This document shows positions 1-9,265 of a stretch of DNA of 64,000 nt, in pieces (position 1 is the first letter of the stretch; each line of letters opens with the position of its first letter). Source of the stretch: Thiohalomonas sp963783235. Its GTDB lineage: Bacteria; Pseudomonadota; Gammaproteobacteria; Thiohalomonadales; Thiohalomonadaceae. The notes beneath the pieces were generated by a model. The model was not told the DNA's origin. It saw only the letters and a list, made by a program, of their open reading frames with translations, and ran no database searches. Position numbers and translations under genes: made by a program. The DNA is taken from NCBI GenBank assembly GCA_963783235.1, contig CAWAMN010000001.1, positions 434,001-498,000 on the forward strand, written 5' to 3'.

Positions 1-55
1 CATTTTGCGGGGCGAAGACGAGGGCACCTTGGTTGAACGGGGAGACAGCGCATGA
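1..55 (+). CDS. pyrH: UMP kinase PyrH, 3' end only
   Basis: The window opens inside a reading frame (codons from base 2) that reads ILRGEDEGTLVERGDSA and stops at a TGA overlapping the ATG of frr by four bases. The GEDEGTLV tail resembles the C-terminus of UMP kinase (E. coli GEKEGTLI), and pyrH is the usual gene directly before frr. UMP kinase makes UDP from UMP in the cytoplasm. Only 17 codons are visible, so the call rests on the tail plus gene order. Confidence 0.75.
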   Translation, partial: ILRGEDEGTLVERGDSA

Positions 56-609
56 TCAATGATGTCAAAAAAGATGCCGAAGCGCGCATGAAAAAGAGTA
101 TCGAGGCGCTGCGGCAAGAACTTTCCAAACTGCGCACCGGGCGTGCGCACCCCAGCATTCTCGACCACGTTACGGTCGAGTACTACGGCTCGGAAGTTCC
201 TCTCAATCAGGTGGCCAATATCGCCAGCGAGGATGCCCGGACGCTGACGGTGACTCCCTGGGAAAAACCCATGGTTCAGAAGGTGGAGAAGGCGATCATC
301 ACCTCGGACCTGGGGCTCAATCCGGCAACCTCGGGTTCCGTTATTCGCGTGCCAATGCCGGCGCTGACCGAAGAGCGTCGTCGGGATATGAGCAAACTGG
401 TGCGTCAGGAAGGGGAGCACGCCAAAGTCGCTATCCGCAACATCCGGCGCGATGCCAACGGCGATTTCAAGTCGCTGCTCAAGGAGAAGGAAATCACGGA
501 AGACGAAGCGCGCAAGGCCGAAGATGACATCCAGAAGTTGACGGATACCTACGTCGCAGAAGTGGATACGCTTCTGGATGCGAAAGAAAAAGACTTAATG
601 GAAATCTGA
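52..609 (+). CDS. frr: Ribosome recycling factor
   Basis: A 185-residue protein, the normal length for the family. With EF-G, RRF splits the post-termination ribosome into subunits. The sequence shows the expected helical N-terminus, the LRTGRAHPSILDHV segment near residues 26-39, and the C-terminal helices with the family-typical VRQEGEHAKVAIRNIRRDA stretch. The ATG overlaps the preceding pyrH stop (ATGA), and a GGGGAG ribosome-binding site lies at about 40-45, so the two genes are translationally coupled. First full gene of the envelope operon that runs to 10035. Confidence 0.97.
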   Translation: MINDVKKDAEARMKKSIEALRQELSKLRTGRAHPSILDHVTVEYYGSEVPLNQVANIASEDARTLTVTPWEKPMVQKVEKAIITSDLGLNPATSGSVIRVPMPALTEERRRDMSKLVRQEGEHAKVAIRNIRRDANGDFKSLLKEKEITEDEARKAEDDIQKLTDTYVAEVDTLLDAKEKDLMEI

Positions 610-654
610 ACGCCGGCTGGCGCTTTTCGGGGCGCCGCATCGGTATTCGCATCT

Positions 655-1413
655 ATGGCGAACGAAGAGAGTAGTTCGACCCCCCGCAGGCGCATGCCGC
701 GGCACGTCGCCGTCATCATGGACGGTAACGGTCGTTGGGCCAAGCAGCGCCACCTCCCGCGCTTTGCCGGTCACCGTGCCGGACTGGAATCGGTCCGGGG
801 CATGGTGAAAGCTTGTCTTCATCACGGGATCGAGACGCTGACGCTATTCGCCTTCAGCAGTGAAAACTGGCGGCGTCCCAAAGACGAAGTCGGTTTGCTG
901 ATGAAGCTGTTTATGACGGCACTCGATAACGAGGTCGGTAAGCTGCATAAAAATGGCGTTCGGTTGCGCATCGTGGGCGACACGAGCGCGTTTTCACCCG
1001 AGCTTCAGCAGCGGATTGTCAAGGCCGAAGCCCTCACCCGGGAAAATACCGCCTTAACACTGGCGGTTGCGGTCAATTACGGGGGCCGTTGGGACATTAC
1101 CCAGGCCGCCCGCTCGATGGCTGAGGCGGTTGCCGCGGGCGAAATCGGGCCGGAGGATATCACCCCGGAGACTTTGGGCGCGCGGTTGGCGCTGAGCGAA
1201 CTCCCTGAGCCGGACCTCTTTATCCGCACCGGCGGTGAGCAGCGGATCAGTAACTTCCTGCTTTGGCAGTTGGCCTATACGGAGCTCTATTTTACGACGC
1301 TGTTGTGGCCGGAGTTTCGCGAAGCGGATTTCGAGGCCGCCCTCGACTCCTTCGCGGCGCGTCAACGCCGGTTCGGCAAGACCGGTGACCAGGTGGAACA
1401 GGATCGTGCTTAA
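655..1413 (+). CDS. uppS: Isoprenyl transferase (undecaprenyl diphosphate synthase)
   Basis: 252 residues. It condenses IPP onto farnesyl diphosphate to give the C55 cis-polyprenyl diphosphate that carries peptidoglycan, O-antigen and EPS units. The signature MDGNGRWA holds the catalytic Asp at residue 23, the FSSENW motif follows, and RTGGEQRISNFLLWQ near residue 192 is the C-terminal substrate and metal region. The C-terminal tail overlaps the start of cdsA by eight bases. The EPS locus downstream depends on this lipid, so the product links the housekeeping and polysaccharide halves of the window. Confidence 0.97.
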   Translation: MANEESSSTPRRRMPRHVAVIMDGNGRWAKQRHLPRFAGHRAGLESVRGMVKACLHHGIETLTLFAFSSENWRRPKDEVGLLMKLFMTALDNEVGKLHKNGVRLRIVGDTSAFSPELQQRIVKAEALTRENTALTLAVAVNYGGRWDITQAARSMAEAVAAGEIGPEDITPETLGARLALSELPEPDLFIRTGGEQRISNFLLWQLAYTELYFTTLLWPEFREADFEAALDSFAARQRRFGKTGDQVEQDRA

Positions 1414-2224
1414 GCAAAGGGTCTTAACGGCGCTGATCCTGGCGCCGCTTGCCGTTTGGGCAATTTTGGCGCTGCCGTCCCCCGTCTTTGCGCTCCTGTT
1501 CGGGGTCATCATGCTACTCGGGGCCTGGGAGTGGACCCGCCTGATAGGTTTCACCTCCATGGGAGGACGCTTCGGTTATGTGGCGACGATAGCGCTCTTG
1601 ATGGTCGGCCTCTTTCCGATGATGTCGATGCCGGGAAGCATCGTGGCCCTTGGTGCATCGGCCATGGTGTGGTGGATTGCGGCACTCGTTTCGGTGCTGC
1701 GTTATCCCGCGGGTATCGAGGTCTGGCGGCAGAACAAGGTCGCGCGCGCATTGGCCGGAGGGTTCGTATTGGTTCCGGCCTGGGGGTGTTTGGTCCTTTT
1801 GCAGCATGCACCCGGACCGGGCTTCGTCCTGCTTCTGATGGTGTTGATTTGGGGCGCGGACACCGGCGCCTACTTCGCGGGTCGCCGCTGGGGCCGGCAC
1901 CGCCTGGCGCCAAGCGTCAGCCCGGGTAAGACCTGGGAGGGTGTGGGCGGCGGCGCGGCGGTGGCTCTGTTGGCAGGGGCGGTCGGTTGGCTTTGGCTGC
2001 GGCCGGAAACCGCGCTGCCCGGCTTTATTGTCCTGTGTGGCGTTACGATCGCCTTTTCGGTCCTCGGCGATCTATCCGAAAGCATGTTCAAGCGCATGAT
2101 GAATATAAAAGACAGCGGTGGCCTGCTTCCGGGACACGGCGGCATTCTCGATCGCATCGATAGCCTGACAGCGGCGGCCCCGGTTTTCGCATTAGGCTTT
2201 TACGGACTGAGGGCCTGGGCATGA
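1406..2224 (+). CDS. cdsA: Phosphatidate cytidylyltransferase
   Basis: 272 residues when read from the GTG at 1406. The frame is open further upstream, but that part is antisense-quality sequence within uppS, and the protein proper begins MLKQRVLTALILAPLAV. The enzyme makes CDP-diacylglycerol from CTP and phosphatidic acid in the inner membrane. The sequence is strongly hydrophobic with about seven membrane segments and ends with the CDS signature: SPGKTWEG, then GDLSESMFKRMMNIKDSG from about residue 221, and PGHGGILDRIDS. It overlaps uppS by eight bases and dxr by four (ATGA). Confidence 0.95.
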   Translation: MLKQRVLTALILAPLAVWAILALPSPVFALLFGVIMLLGAWEWTRLIGFTSMGGRFGYVATIALLMVGLFPMMSMPGSIVALGASAMVWWIAALVSVLRYPAGIEVWRQNKVARALAGGFVLVPAWGCLVLLQHAPGPGFVLLLMVLIWGADTGAYFAGRRWGRHRLAPSVSPGKTWEGVGGGAAVALLAGAVGWLWLRPETALPGFIVLCGVTIAFSVLGDLSESMFKRMMNIKDSGGLLPGHGGILDRIDSLTAAAPVFALGFYGLRAWA

Positions 2225-3411
2225 TAGGGGTAACCGTTCTGGGGGCCACCGGCTCCATTGGTGTCAGCACCCTCGATGTACTGGCCCGCCACCCGAATCG
2301 CTATCGGGTCGTGGCCTTGACTGCCCATTCCCGGGTGGAGAGGCTGGTGGAGCAGTGCGTTGCCTTTCGGCCCCGCTATGCGGCCATGGCCGATGAAGCG
2401 GCAGCAGAACAGCTCGCTGAACGCCTGCGGCAGTTGGCGCCCGAAGTCGAGGTGCTCGCGGGCGAGAAGGGGCTCGAAACAGTGGCTGCCCTGGAGGAGG
2501 TGGACTGCGTCATGGCGGCCATCGTTGGAGCGGCCGGGCTGCGTCCGAGTCTGGCCGCCGCGCGGGCGGGCAAACGCATTCTCCTGGCCAACAAGGAGGC
2601 CCTGGTAATGTCGGGGGCGCTTTTCATGGAGGAGGTGCGCCGCGCGGGTGCCGAGCTACTGCCCATAGACAGCGAGCACAACGCCATCTTCCAGTGCATG
2701 CCGCACGATTTTGACAAGGGGCTGGGTGAGGTGGGGGTCGAGCGCATCCTCCTCACCGCCTCCGGCGGCCCCTTTCGCCACCTGCCGTTATCGGCGCTCG
2801 GGCAGGTCACTCCCGAGCAGGCCGTGGCACACCCGAACTGGTCGATGGGCCGGAAGATTTCGGTCGATTCGGCCACAATGATGAATAAGGGGCTGGAGGT
2901 CATCGAGGCCTGCTGGCTGTTCGGTACCGGCACGGATCGCATTCAGGTCGTGCTGCACCCGCAGAGCATTATCCATTCGATGGTGTCGTATATCGACGGT
3001 TCTGTTCTGGCCCAGATGGGCAATCCCGACATGCGGACCCCTATCGCCCACGCACTGGCTTGGCCCGAGCGGCTCGATTCCGGCGTCGCGAGCCTGGATC
3101 TGTTTCAGGTGGCACGCCTCGACTTTGAGCCTCCGGACTTGCAGCGCTTTCCGTGCCTGCGCCTGGCCGGCGAGTCGATGGATGCGGGCGGAACCTGTCC
3201 CGCTGTGCTGAATGCCGCCAACGAGGTTGCCGTGGCCGCTTTTCTCGACGGTCGAATCCCCTTCACGGCGATCCCCGGGGCCATTGAACACACGCTGGGC
3301 GAAGTCCCCCGACAGGAAGCGGCGGACCTGCCCACCATTTTTGAGGCGGATACGGCTGCCAGAAACGCGTCCGAAGAGTGGATCCGCTCGAACCACCCGG
3401 GAGCCTTATGA
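2221..3411 (+). CDS. dxr: 1-deoxy-D-xylulose-5-phosphate reductoisomerase
   Basis: 396 residues, a typical length. It makes 2-C-methyl-D-erythritol 4-phosphate from DXP with NADPH, the committed step of the MEP isoprenoid pathway. The N-terminal dinucleotide motif GATGSIG is at residues 8-14. The metal-binding segment DSEHNAIFQ has Asp150 and Glu152, the same numbering as in E. coli. NKEALVMSG and MNKGLEVIEA are also present. The ATG overlaps the cdsA stop and the gene's own stop overlaps the rseP start, so it sits in a tightly coupled operon. Confidence 0.97.
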   Translation: MIGVTVLGATGSIGVSTLDVLARHPNRYRVVALTAHSRVERLVEQCVAFRPRYAAMADEAAAEQLAERLRQLAPEVEVLAGEKGLETVAALEEVDCVMAAIVGAAGLRPSLAAARAGKRILLANKEALVMSGALFMEEVRRAGAELLPIDSEHNAIFQCMPHDFDKGLGEVGVERILLTASGGPFRHLPLSALGQVTPEQAVAHPNWSMGRKISVDSATMMNKGLEVIEACWLFGTGTDRIQVVLHPQSIIHSMVSYIDGSVLAQMGNPDMRTPIAHALAWPERLDSGVASLDLFQVARLDFEPPDLQRFPCLRLAGESMDAGGTCPAVLNAANEVAVAAFLDGRIPFTAIPGAIEHTLGEVPRQEAADLPTIFEADTAARNASEEWIRSNHPGAL

Positions 3412-4766
3412 GCGATTTCGTCGGTTCAATTCTCGCACTGGTTGTCGCCCTGGGCGTTCTCATAGCCGTCCATGAGTTTGGCCACTTCTGGGTGGCACGG
3501 CGCATGGGCGTCAAGGTGCTTCGCTTCTCCATCGGTTTTGGCCGCCCGCTCTGGAAACGCAAGGCTGCTGATGGAACCGAATATGTGTTGGCGGCCATTC
3601 CGCTCGGTGGTTACGTCAAAATGCTGGATGAGCGCGAAGGCGAAGTGGCTGAAGAGGAGCTGGACCGCGCTTTTAACCGCAAGAGTGTGCCCAAGCGGTT
3701 TGCTATTGTAGCTGCCGGTCCGTTTTTCAATTTTCTCTTTGCCGCCTTTGCATTTTGGCTGATGTTCGTCAGCGGTGTTCCCGGTGTTAAACCGATCGTG
3801 GGCGAGGTGGTGGAAAATACCCCCGCCGCACGGGCGGATTTGCGCCCCGGGCAGGAAATCATCGCTGTGGGGGGCGTAACAACGCCGACCTGGAGTGCAG
3901 TTTTTGACCGGTTGCTTCCCAAACTGTTGCTTGGCGAGGCGGTTGAGTTAACGGTTCGCACCGACGGCAGGACGGAGGAAAGGCGCCTTCCGCTGGAGCG
4001 GGCAGGGCCGAATGTAAAACCCGAGGAACTGGTTTCCACCATTGGCCTGCGTCCCAAAAGACCCGAACTTCAGCCTGTGATTGGCGAGATTCAGTCGGAG
4101 TCCCCGGCCGCCAGCGCCGGTTTGCAGTCCGGAGACAAGGTCGAGGCCATTGCCGGTCGGCCGGTGAACGATTGGCAGGCAATGGTCGAAACCATTCGCA
4201 ACAGTCCTGGGGAAACCCTGACCTTCACAGTACTGCGAAACGGGGAGCGCCTGACGCTTGAGGTGCGTCAGGCTCACGTCGAAACGGAGCAGGGAACGAT
4301 AGGCCGGATCGGCGCGCAGGTGAAGGTTGATGAAGCTCAAGTCGCCGCGCTGCGCAGTGAATGGAAGCAGGGTCCGCTCCAGGCTATCGGCTCTTCCATC
4401 GGACGGACCTGGGAGATGTCCACCTTGACCCTTCGCATGATGGGGGAAATGGTGATGGGGCGGGTTTCGACGGAGAACATCAGCGGACCGATCACCATCG
4501 CCCGTTATGCCAAAGATTCCGCGTACGCGGGTTTCAGCCGATTTCTATCTTTCCTGGCAATTGTTAGTATCAGTCTCGGCGTTTTGAATCTTTTGCCGAT
4601 CCCGGTCCTCGACGGGGGCCACCTGATGTTCTATCTGGTGGAAGCGGCCAAGGGCAGTCCTGTGTCGGAGACGACGGAAGCTGTCGGCCAGCGGATTGGG
4701 ATCGCAATAATAATCGCTTTGATGAGTTTGGCCTTTTACAACGACCTGGCCCGCTTGGCCGGGTGA
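3408..4766 (+). CDS. rseP: Site-2 intramembrane zinc protease RseP
   Basis: 452 residues from the ATG at 3408, which overlaps the dxr stop (ATGA). The frame is open 30 bases further upstream, but that would add residues without family similarity. RseP cuts anti-sigma factor RseA in the inner membrane during the envelope stress response. The zinc motif HEFGH is at residues 22-26, two PDZ domains lie in the periplasmic middle (about 110-300), and the second catalytic motif LDGGH is near the C-terminus between membrane segments. It sits directly before bamA, 12 bases away. Confidence 0.96.
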   Translation: MSDFVGSILALVVALGVLIAVHEFGHFWVARRMGVKVLRFSIGFGRPLWKRKAADGTEYVLAAIPLGGYVKMLDEREGEVAEEELDRAFNRKSVPKRFAIVAAGPFFNFLFAAFAFWLMFVSGVPGVKPIVGEVVENTPAARADLRPGQEIIAVGGVTTPTWSAVFDRLLPKLLLGEAVELTVRTDGRTEERRLPLERAGPNVKPEELVSTIGLRPKRPELQPVIGEIQSESPAASAGLQSGDKVEAIAGRPVNDWQAMVETIRNSPGETLTFTVLRNGERLTLEVRQAHVETEQGTIGRIGAQVKVDEAQVAALRSEWKQGPLQAIGSSIGRTWEMSTLTLRMMGEMVMGRVSTENISGPITIARYAKDSAYAGFSRFLSFLAIVSISLGVLNLLPIPVLDGGHLMFYLVEAAKGSPVSETTEAVGQRIGIAIIIALMSLAFYNDLARLAG

Positions 4767-4778
4767 GATAATAAACAG

Positions 4779-7097
4779 ATGGCTTTTCCGAAATCCCTTC
4801 GCCGCCCGATGGCGGCCTTAGTGCTGTTCGGCTCGATCCAGCCGGCGTGGAGCTTCGAGCCTTTCGTCGTTGAAGACATCCAGGTCGAAGGTCTGCAACG
4901 GATTTCCGTGGGTACCGTTTTTAACTATCTCCCTGTCGAACAGGGCGAAAGACTGACCGAAAATCGGACCACCGAAGCGGTCCGTGCCTTGTTCAAGACC
5001 GGTTTTTTCGAAAATGTCGTTCTGGAGAAAAAAGGCAATACGCTGATTGTCTTCGTCGAAGAACGCCCGGCGATCGCCAGTATCGACATTGAAGGCAATG
5101 AGGATATTCCTTCCGAACAGTTGCTGGAGAGCCTTGAACAGATTGGCTTTGCCGAGGGACGCGTGTTCGACCGTTCAATGCTGGACAAGGTGGAGCAGGA
5201 ACTGAAGCGTCAATATTTGAGTCTCGGGAAATACAGCGCCCGGGTCGAGTCCGAAATCACGCCTCTGGAAAGGAATCGCGTGGCGGTGAACATACGCGTC
5301 GGCGAAGGCGAGGCGGCCAGCATCAAGCGCATCAACATCGTTGGAAACCGCGTCTTCGATGAAGATGAGCTGCTCGAACTGTTCGAACTCGGCACCAAAC
5401 CGTTTTTCTCCTGGTTTTCGGACCGGGATCAATATTCGAAGCAGCGACTTGCGGCGGATCTTGAGACATTACGTTCCTATTACCTGGACCATGGCTACAT
5501 CAACTTTACGGTCAATTCCACTCAGGTTTCGATAACCCCCGACAAAAGGGACGTTTACATCACAATCAACGTCAGTGAGGGGGAGCAGTACCGGATTGGC
5601 GAAGTGACGGTGAGCGGCGATGCCATTATTCCGGAAAATGAGGTTCGCAACCTGATTGAAGTCGAGGAAGGGGAAATCTTCTCACGCACGCAAGTGAACC
5701 AAAGCAGCCAAGCCATCAGCAAGCGGCTGGGTGATGAGGGCTATGCGTTCGCCAACGTCAATCCCATCCCCGATATCGATGAGAAAGAGCAAACGGTTGA
5801 CCTCACCTTTTTCGTTGATCCCGGCAAGCGTGTCTACGTCCGACGTATCAATATTACTGGCAATCTGAAAACCCGGGACGAAGTGCTGAGGCGCGAACTC
5901 CGTCAGCTGGAGGGGGCCCCGATCTCTACAGAAAAGGTCGAGCGCTCGCGCGAACGTATCGACCGCCTCGGTTTTTTCGAGCAGGTCAATGTCGAAACAC
6001 CCGTGGTCCCCGGAAGCCCCGACCAGGTGGATGTCAACTATAAGGTAGCGGAGCGAGCCACTTTTGGCAGCCTGAACCTGGGGATCGGGTATGGCGAATC
6101 CCAGGGTTTGCTTCTGACCGGAAGTGTTGTCCAGAGGAATTTCCTCGGGACCGGCAAACGCTTGGCCATCGAAGTCAATACCAGCAAAGTCAACACCGTT
6201 TACAGCTTCAGCCACACCGACCCTTATTACACTATAGACGGTATCAGCCGGACTTTTCGGGCCTCCTACCGGGAAACTGATGCGGGTGAGGCCGACATCT
6301 CCGAGTACACCACTGATTCCTATGGTGCGGGAGTTTCGTTTGGCGTTCCGCTGAGTGAATTCAGCGCCTATCGCTTCGGTCTGGATTATCGCGTGACCGA
6401 CATGAAGCTTGGGAATTCTCCGTCCACGCAGATTGAGGATTTCTGCTCGGAGAATGCCGAAATCGATGACTGTACATTCAGCACTGTCACGCTGTCTCCG
6501 AGTTGGACGCGGGACACCCGCAACAAGACGGTATTTCCGGACCGGGGCGCCTTGAGTACGCTGTCGAGTGAAGTCGCTGTGCCGGCGGGAGAAAACAGTA
6601 TCAGTTTCTTCAAGCTTCAAGCCAAGCACCAGCAGTATATCCCCTTGACTGACTGGCTCACTTTCAAAGGAGAGGCGGAAGCCGGTTACGGTGATGCCAT
6701 CGGGGAAACCTCGGAGCTACCTCCATTTGAACATTTCTATGCCGGCGGAAGCCGGACGGTTCGGGGCTACCAAGCCAATAGCCTGGGACCGAGGGATTCA
6801 AATAACGACCCCCTGGGGGGCAACGCCCGTGTGCTTGGGAATCTGGAACTGATTTTCCCGTCACCTTTTGCCAATCAGGCCGATTCGACCCGCTTGAGTG
6901 CCTTCGTCGATGCAGGTAATGTCTACGACACAACGGACTCGGACGTCGATTTTGGCGAATTACGCTATTCGGCGGGGCTGTCGCTGGTTTGGCTGACCCC
7001 GGTGGGACCAATGAGCTTCAGCTTGTCACAACCATTGAACGATGAGGCCGATGACGAAACAGAGACGTTCCAGTTTACGCTCGGCACTCTGTACTAA
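4779..7097 (+). CDS. bamA: Outer membrane protein assembly factor BamA
   Basis: 772 residues with a cleavable signal peptide ending near ...QPAWS (residue 25). Five POTRA domains follow (about 26-430, opening FVVEDIQVEGLQRIS), then the 16-strand barrel. The barrel lock motif reads VRGY at 661-664, where E. coli has VRGF. The C-terminus ends in an aromatic residue after alternating hydrophobics (FQFTLGTLY), typical of outer-membrane barrels. BamA inserts beta-barrel proteins, probably including the EPS barrel encoded at 14889-16313. An inverted-repeat element lies between this gene and skp. Confidence 0.97.
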   Translation: MAFPKSLRRPMAALVLFGSIQPAWSFEPFVVEDIQVEGLQRISVGTVFNYLPVEQGERLTENRTTEAVRALFKTGFFENVVLEKKGNTLIVFVEERPAIASIDIEGNEDIPSEQLLESLEQIGFAEGRVFDRSMLDKVEQELKRQYLSLGKYSARVESEITPLERNRVAVNIRVGEGEAASIKRINIVGNRVFDEDELLELFELGTKPFFSWFSDRDQYSKQRLAADLETLRSYYLDHGYINFTVNSTQVSITPDKRDVYITINVSEGEQYRIGEVTVSGDAIIPENEVRNLIEVEEGEIFSRTQVNQSSQAISKRLGDEGYAFANVNPIPDIDEKEQTVDLTFFVDPGKRVYVRRINITGNLKTRDEVLRRELRQLEGAPISTEKVERSRERIDRLGFFEQVNVETPVVPGSPDQVDVNYKVAERATFGSLNLGIGYGESQGLLLTGSVVQRNFLGTGKRLAIEVNTSKVNTVYSFSHTDPYYTIDGISRTFRASYRETDAGEADISEYTTDSYGAGVSFGVPLSEFSAYRFGLDYRVTDMKLGNSPSTQIEDFCSENAEIDDCTFSTVTLSPSWTRDTRNKTVFPDRGALSTLSSEVAVPAGENSISFFKLQAKHQQYIPLTDWLTFKGEAEAGYGDAIGETSELPPFEHFYAGGSRTVRGYQANSLGPRDSNNDPLGGNARVLGNLELIFPSPFANQADSTRLSAFVDAGNVYDTTDSDVDFGELRYSAGLSLVWLTPVGPMSFSLSQPLNDEADDETETFQFTLGTLY

Positions 7098-7103
7098 CTA
7101 CGT

Positions 7104-7187
7104 GTTCCGAAATGGTGCCATTATACCCCCTCATCCTGACCTTCTCCCTCAGGGAGAAGGGGCTCAAGGTGGATACCATTTCGGAAC
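7104..7187. repeat. Inverted-repeat intergenic element between bamA and skp
   Basis: Perfect 13-base inverted ends GTTCCGAAATGGT (7104-7116) and its complement (7175-7187) enclose a 35-base core at 7126-7160. The core starts CCCCCTCATCC and ends in a ten-base-pair hairpin (CCTTCTCCCT / AGGGAGAAGG, one-base loop). The same core recurs at 11596-11630 inside a different pair of ends. It looks like a small non-coding mobile or palindromic element; no coding frame is visible in it. It may attenuate readthrough into skp. Confidence 0.7.
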
Positions 7188-7253
7188 GGATATAGCCGGT
7201 TCGGCAAAGCTTCGAACATAGACTCAGACTAGAACCCGATTCAGGAAGGAATT

Positions 7254-7778
7254 ATGTACCGAATTAGATTGGCCGCTAGTGGAAAACGCGTTTTGGCCAG
7301 TGCGTTGCTGGCCTTGTTTTTGGTATTCCCGGTTCAGGCCGAAGAGGTGCGTATAGCGTTTGTGAATACCCCTGAAGTTCTCAAGAAGGCCCCTCAGGCC
7401 AAGGAAGCTCGAGAGCGTCTCAAGTCAGAGTTCGCACCCCGTGATGAGGAATTGGCCAAGTCGGGCAATACGCTGAAGGAACTTGAAGAGAAACTGAATC
7501 GCGACGGGGCCGTGATGAGCGAATCGGAACGCCGGAAGCTCGAGCGGGACATTGTTTCCGAGCGTCGTGAGCTGAAACGCTCCCGGGATGAATTTAGTGA
7601 GGACTTCAATATCCGCCGCAATGAGGAGTTTTCCAAACTGCAGCGTAAAGTCGCCAAGGCCATCATCGACTTGGCCAAAGAGAACAACTACGACCTCATT
7701 CTTGAAGCAGGGGTCGTTTACGCGAGTGACAAGGTCGATATTACCGAGCGCGTGGTAGAACGGCTGAAAAAACAATAG
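7254..7778 (+). CDS. skp: Periplasmic OmpH/Skp-family chaperone
   Basis: 174 residues. A signal peptide ends after FPVQA (about residue 29), followed by EEVRIAFVN, the usual first strand of the family. The rest is charged, heptad-rich sequence (about 45-135) that would form the coiled-coil tentacles, and a short C-terminal strand region. Skp holds unfolded outer-membrane proteins in the periplasm and hands them to BamA, encoded just upstream. GGAAGGA lies about five bases before the ATG. lpxD starts seven bases after the stop. Confidence 0.93.
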   Translation: MYRIRLAASGKRVLASALLALFLVFPVQAEEVRIAFVNTPEVLKKAPQAKEARERLKSEFAPRDEELAKSGNTLKELEEKLNRDGAVMSESERRKLERDIVSERRELKRSRDEFSEDFNIRRNEEFSKLQRKVAKAIIDLAKENNYDLILEAGVVYASDKVDITERVVERLKKQ

Positions 7779-7784
7779 TCCATA

Positions 7785-8813
7785 ATGGTCTACTCACTGG
7801 CAGCGCTGGCTGAAGTCGCAGGCGCGCGGCTGGAAGGCGAGCCCACATTAGCCATTAACGGTGTCGGCACACTGGCTGATGCGGGTGAGGGGCAGATTGC
7901 CTTTCTGTCGAACCCCAAGTACAGAAAACAGCTAGCGAAAACCCGGGCTTCAGCCGTGATTCTCGATGAGGGATCCCTTGCCCGGTGTCCCGTAGCCGCA
8001 TTGGTGGCGGATAACCCGTACGCTGCGTTTGCCCGCATCACGGCACTCTTCGAGCCCGTGGCCGCTCCTGCACCGGGACAGCACCCGTCCGCCTTCATTC
8101 ACGAAAGCGCTGAAGTCCATCCTGGCGCTGCAGTGGGACCGAACGCGTTTGTCGGAGCCCGCGCCCGAATCGGAGCCGGTGTATCGATTGGTCCCGGATG
8201 TTTCATCGATTCGGACTGCATCATCGGAGATGAAACGCGGCTGGTCGCCAATGTCGCGGTCTACCACGGATGCCGAATTGGACGGCGCGGTATCGTGCAT
8301 GCCGGCGCTGTCATTGGCAGCGATGGTTTTGGATTTGCCAATGAGCGGGGTCGCTGGCTGAAGGTCCATCAACTCGGCACCGTCACTATTGGAGACGATG
8401 TCGAGGTAGGAGCAAACACCACGATAGATCGGGGAGCGGTAAACGACACGATTATCGAGGAAGGGGTGAAAATCGACAACCTTGTGCAGGTTGCGCATAA
8501 CGTTCGGATCGGAGCGCACACCGCGATAGCCGCCTGCGTTGGTATCGCAGGCAGCGCGGTAATCGGAAAAAACTGCGCCATTGCGGGTGGGGCCGGTATT
8601 TTGGGCCATCTGGAACTTGCCGATCGGGTCACCATTACGGCCATGTCGCTGGTCACCAAATCCGTTAAGCAGCCAGGCATCTATTCCGCCGGCGTGCCAC
8701 TTGAGACGACCGAACGCTGGCAAAAGAACTTTGTCCGTTTCAAACAGCTGGATGATATGGCGCGCCGGATTCGGTCATTGGAAAAAGAACTTGAAGAACT
8801 GAAAAAAGGGTAG
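7785..8813 (+). CDS. lpxD: UDP-3-O-acylglucosamine N-acyltransferase LpxD
   Basis: 342 residues. It adds the second 3-hydroxyacyl chain, from acyl-ACP, onto the 2-amine of the lipid A precursor. The N-terminal uridine-binding domain (about 1-100, with FLSNPKYRKQL) is followed by many hexapeptide repeats of a left-handed beta-helix. The presumed catalytic His is at 238 in VAHNVRIG, matching E. coli His239. The C-terminal helix is charged. The gene lies in the skp-lpxD-fabZ-lpxA order common in gammaproteobacteria. Confidence 0.97.
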   Translation: MVYSLAALAEVAGARLEGEPTLAINGVGTLADAGEGQIAFLSNPKYRKQLAKTRASAVILDEGSLARCPVAALVADNPYAAFARITALFEPVAAPAPGQHPSAFIHESAEVHPGAAVGPNAFVGARARIGAGVSIGPGCFIDSDCIIGDETRLVANVAVYHGCRIGRRGIVHAGAVIGSDGFGFANERGRWLKVHQLGTVTIGDDVEVGANTTIDRGAVNDTIIEEGVKIDNLVQVAHNVRIGAHTAIAACVGIAGSAVIGKNCAIAGGAGILGHLELADRVTITAMSLVTKSVKQPGIYSAGVPLETTERWQKNFVRFKQLDDMARRIRSLEKELEELKKG

Positions 8814-8818
8814 CGAAC

Positions 8819-9265
8819 TTGAACACCATGAATATTCACGAGGTACTGGAATATCTGCCCCACCGGTATCCGTTTTTGCTAATCGATCGGGTACTTGATT
8901 TCCAACCCGGTGAATTTTTGGTCGCTGTGAAGAACGTCACGGTCAATGAACCGTTTTTCCCGGGACACTTCCCGCATCGACCGGTTTTTCCCGGCGTACT
9001 GATCATGGAAGCCCTGGCTCAGGCAACCGGGATTCTGGCCTTCAAGAGCACCGGCAGCAAACCCGACGACAAAACACTCTATTACTTTGCCGGCATCGAT
9101 AACGCCCGTTTCAAACGGCCGGTGGAGCCGGGTGACCAGCTGCATCTTGAAGTCGAGGTCATCAAGGCAAAGCGCGGGATCTGGAAGTTCAAAGGCGAGG
9201 CCAAGGTGGACGGTAAGGTCGTAGCCAGTGCCGATCTGATGTGCGCTGAACAGGAGATCGCATGA
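8819..9265 (+). CDS. fabZ: 3-hydroxyacyl-ACP dehydratase FabZ
   Basis: The start is either the TTG at 8819 (148 residues, with AAAAAAGGG about eight bases before it) or the ATG at 8828 (145 residues, MNIHEVLEYLPHRYP). FabZ dehydrates 3-hydroxyacyl-ACP in fatty acid elongation and competes with LpxA and LpxD for the same substrates. The catalytic pair is visible in FFPGHFPHRPVFPGV (His47 when counted from 8828) and LIMEALAQ (Glu61). The stop overlaps the lpxA ATG by four bases. Confidence 0.96.
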   Translation: MNTMNIHEVLEYLPHRYPFLLIDRVLDFQPGEFLVAVKNVTVNEPFFPGHFPHRPVFPGVLIMEALAQATGILAFKSTGSKPDDKTLYYFAGIDNARFKRPVEPGDQLHLEVEVIKAKRGIWKFKGEAKVDGKVVASADLMCAEQEIA

